From positions 1 through 34,711 of the forward strand of contig WBXJ01000004.1 of NCBI GenBank assembly GCA_008933045.1: a stretch of DNA of 34,711 nt, in the 5' to 3' direction. Below are positions 33,154 through 34,711 of the stretch, piece by piece (position 1 is the stretch's first letter; the number at the start of each line of letters is the position of its first letter). The notes under the pieces were generated by a model, which worked only from the letters and a program-made list of their open reading frames with translations, did no database searches and was not told where the DNA came from. A program made the translations under genes and the position numbers. This DNA is from Verrucomicrobiota bacterium (GTDB lineage Bacteria > Verrucomicrobiota > Verrucomicrobiia > Limisphaerales > SXQI01).

Positions 33154-34711
33154 TTACTTTGTAACATGACGTATGCAATAGAAATATTGTGAATTTCCGG
33201 GATCCACTTCGACGGTCCAACGCCAGACGTTTTCGACTGCTGTCGAGGTGGGAGGGATTTCACTTCGATGCCATGGACCCGTCACTGTGGGGGCGATCCA
33301 CAATTCAGCAGTAACCGAGTGTTGCACTGTAGCCTCGATGATGACTTGGGTGGGAGAACGTTGCGCGATTGCGGTCGCACTGATCGCGCTTGTTGGCAGG
33401 GAGAAAAGTGCGATATCTGGAGTGGGTCGAATCGTGAGACCCGAGAGGTTGAGTAATTTGAGCGCGGTCAAAAATGTGGTGATGTGCGACCGTGCCATCG
33501 CTTCGTCGGCGATGCCAACTCGTTGATCACGGTTGATATCCCATCGCGAATTCAACAGAGCAGGAGACAAAAAGGTCGCCGGATGCGCACGAATCGCGGC
33601 TTGATCTGCAATTGAAACTTGCGCATTCGCCGTGGAGTTGCCGGTGTCTCCGATGGCGTTGCCGAAGAAGAATTGATCCTCAACTCGTAAACCGGTCGCA
33701 GGTGAAGCAAGTGTCGAGATGCCAATCCATATATTTGTAAGGGTGTTATCTGGCCAAATGAGAGTTACTCGCGTTGAACCACCCACGCCTGCTCCAACAC
33801 GTGCGGTGACGCTCGCCAGGGCAGGGGCTGAGGGCCAAGCGATGGGAATATTATCATTACCCATGACTATTCTAAAATCAGCCGCCGTGATGGCATTAGG
33901 ATTAGCCACACCAGCCAGATCCACGATGATCCCATTAATACCCTTGGAATAGGACGTGTAGTTAGTGAAGGTCGCAACGCCCCCCAGCCTCAGAGGTGCT
34001 TTGTCCGTGGCGATCGCCTTATCATCCTGAGCATTGGCTGCTGCGTTATTTCCGTCCCAAGCGGAATTATTGTAAAAAATCCCACGCCCAACAACGGTTG
34101 CAAATACTGCGAAATTGATTACCACCGGCGTAGCCGCAACGTAATTCACATCTCCACCTTGCGTTGCTGTCACGATCACCGTTCCTGCTCCTGTTAATGT
34201 CAGCGTATTCCCAACAATCGTTGCTGGGCCGCTCGTCACGCTGAACGCAACCTCTAACCCAGAGCTTGCGCTCCCGCTCAACGTAATTGTGTTCGTCGAA
34301 TAGATCGTGTCCGCAATCGCTGCGAATGTGATCGTCTGTGCCGCTTTTCCTACCCCGAACGTTCTCGTCACAGACGTCGCAGCAACGTAATTCACATCTC
34401 CACCTTGCGTTGCTGTCACGATCACCGTTCCTGCTCCAGTTAATGTCAGCGTATTCCCAACAATCGTTGCTGCGCCACTCGTCACGCTGAATGCCACCTC
34501 TAACCCAGAGCTTGCGCTCCCGCTCAAGGTGATTGTGTTCGTCGAATAGATCGTGTCCACAATCGCAGCAAATGTGATCGTCTGCGACGCTTTTCCTACC
34601 GCGAACGTTTTGGTCACAGACGTGGCAGCAACATAATTCACATCTCCACCTTGCGTTGCTGTCACGATCACCGTTCCTGCTCCAGTTAATGTCAGCGTAT
34701 TCCCAACAATC
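33154..34711 (-). CDS. Large Ig-like-repeat protein with dockerin-like region, 5'-truncated by the window edge
   Basis: The frame is open to the last base, so only the C-terminal 518 or so residues are visible. From the N-terminal side there are at least two complete 82-residue bacterial Ig-like (MBG-type) repeats, each with QTITFAAI-DTIYSTNTITL, SGSASSGLEVAFSVTSG and TATQGGDVNYVAATSV. A beta domain beginning VGRGIFYNNSAWDGNNAA follows. Then comes a dockerin-like pair: ANAQVSIADQAAIRAHPATF and RWDINRDQRVGIADEAMARS, the second with an EF-hand-like DINRDQRVG loop. A beta-rich tail closes the protein. This layout is typical of very large secreted or surface proteins in Verrucomicrobiota, with adhesive or matrix roles presumed. 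It heads a same-strand run of four exported-protein genes. Confidence 0.88.
   Translation of the reverse strand, partial: IVGNTLTLTGAGTVIVTATQGGDVNYVAATSVTKTFAVGKASQTITFAAIVDTIYSTNTITLSGSASSGLEVAFSVTSGAATIVGNTLTLTGAGTVIVTATQGGDVNYVAATSVTRTFGVGKAAQTITFAAIADTIYSTNTITLSGSASSGLEVAFSVTSGPATIVGNTLTLTGAGTVIVTATQGGDVNYVAATPVVINFAVFATVVGRGIFYNNSAWDGNNAAANAQDDKAIATDKAPLRLGGVATFTNYTSYSKGINGIIVDLAGVANPNAITAADFRIVMGNDNIPIAWPSAPALASVTARVGAGVGGSTRVTLIWPDNTLTNIWIGISTLASPATGLRVEDQFFFGNAIGDTGNSTANAQVSIADQAAIRAHPATFLSPALLNSRWDINRDQRVGIADEAMARSHITTFLTALKLLNLSGLTIRPTPDIALFSLPTSAISATAIAQRSPTQVIIEATVQHSVTAELWIAPTVTGPWHRSEIPPTSTAVENVWRWTVEVDPGNSQYFYCIRHVTK
34141..34711 (-). repeat. Tandem 246-bp coding repeats (82-residue Ig-like units)
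   Basis: Two full units (34141-34386 and 34387-34632) and a partial third (34633-34711, cut by the window) repeat with an exact 246-base period. Units differ by scattered single bases, for example GPATIV against GAATIV and ADTIYS against VDTIYS at protein level. The period is a multiple of three, so copy-number change keeps the frame. The array continues beyond the window. Confidence 0.93.

Noticed and set aside
34141-34711. Possible CRISPR or satellite array
   Set aside because: The 246-base units are continuous, in frame and encode Ig-like domains; there are no unique spacers.

Overview
The window looks like a chromosomal segment of a Verrucomicrobiota bacterium, probably from the Pedosphaera/Limisphaera side of the phylum. 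The evidence is lineage flavour rather than a marker tree: planctomycete-type cytochrome/DUF1549-DUF1553, DUF1501, DUF1552 and DUF1592-series proteins, ThuA and DUF1080 domains, a large secreted dehydrogenase-like propeller protein with HEAT repeats and a haem motif, a prepilin-like protein with a C-terminal DGH motif, a PEP-CTERM protein, and an Ig-repeat/dockerin-like protein. No phage, integrase, insertion sequence or CRISPR array was seen.

Layout. 1-1608 (+): the 3' part of rpsB, tsf, and a tRNA-Ala(CGC). 1701-7195 (+): a secreted DUF1549/DUF1553 dihaem-type protein, a Tat-exported DUF1501 protein, and a DUF3445/HDOD-like protein, closely spaced. 7221-10016 (-): clpS, a DUF2017-like gene, hflX and an AlkA-type glycosylase. 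10138-11487 (-): a secreted ThuA-DUF1080 fusion ending at a clear intrinsic terminator. 11962-13326 (+): an MFS organic-anion transporter. 13739-15454 (-): glnS. 15795-20880 (+): a translationally coupled DUF1592-series cytochrome / DUF1552 / secreted ankyrin operon. 20890-23534 (-): speA followed by a small membrane protein. 23656-28692 (-): a giant secreted protein with a ThuA domain at each end. 28812-29735 (-): an Mrr-type endonuclease, next to tRNA-Gly(GCC) (+). 30026-34711 (-): an exported-protein series of Ig-repeat/dockerin protein, PEP-CTERM protein, subtilase and prepilin-like protein.

How the parts relate. Two different planctomycete-type cytochrome modules (DUF1549/1553 with DUF1501, and DUF1592 with DUF1552 and ankyrin), two ThuA proteins and an organic-anion transporter suggest an outward-facing oxidative carbohydrate programme. 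That is inference from families; no substrate can be read from the sequence.

The most notable observation is a frameshifted relic of the ankyrin gene's 3' end at about 15550-15775, directly upstream of the DUF1592 gene whose operon ends with the intact ankyrin gene. It points to an ancestral tandem array of the cytochrome-DUF1552-ankyrin module that has since collapsed. Other points of interest are the giant double-ThuA fusion, nearly identical 246-bp Ig-like repeats at the right edge, and a clpS/DUF2017-like pair.
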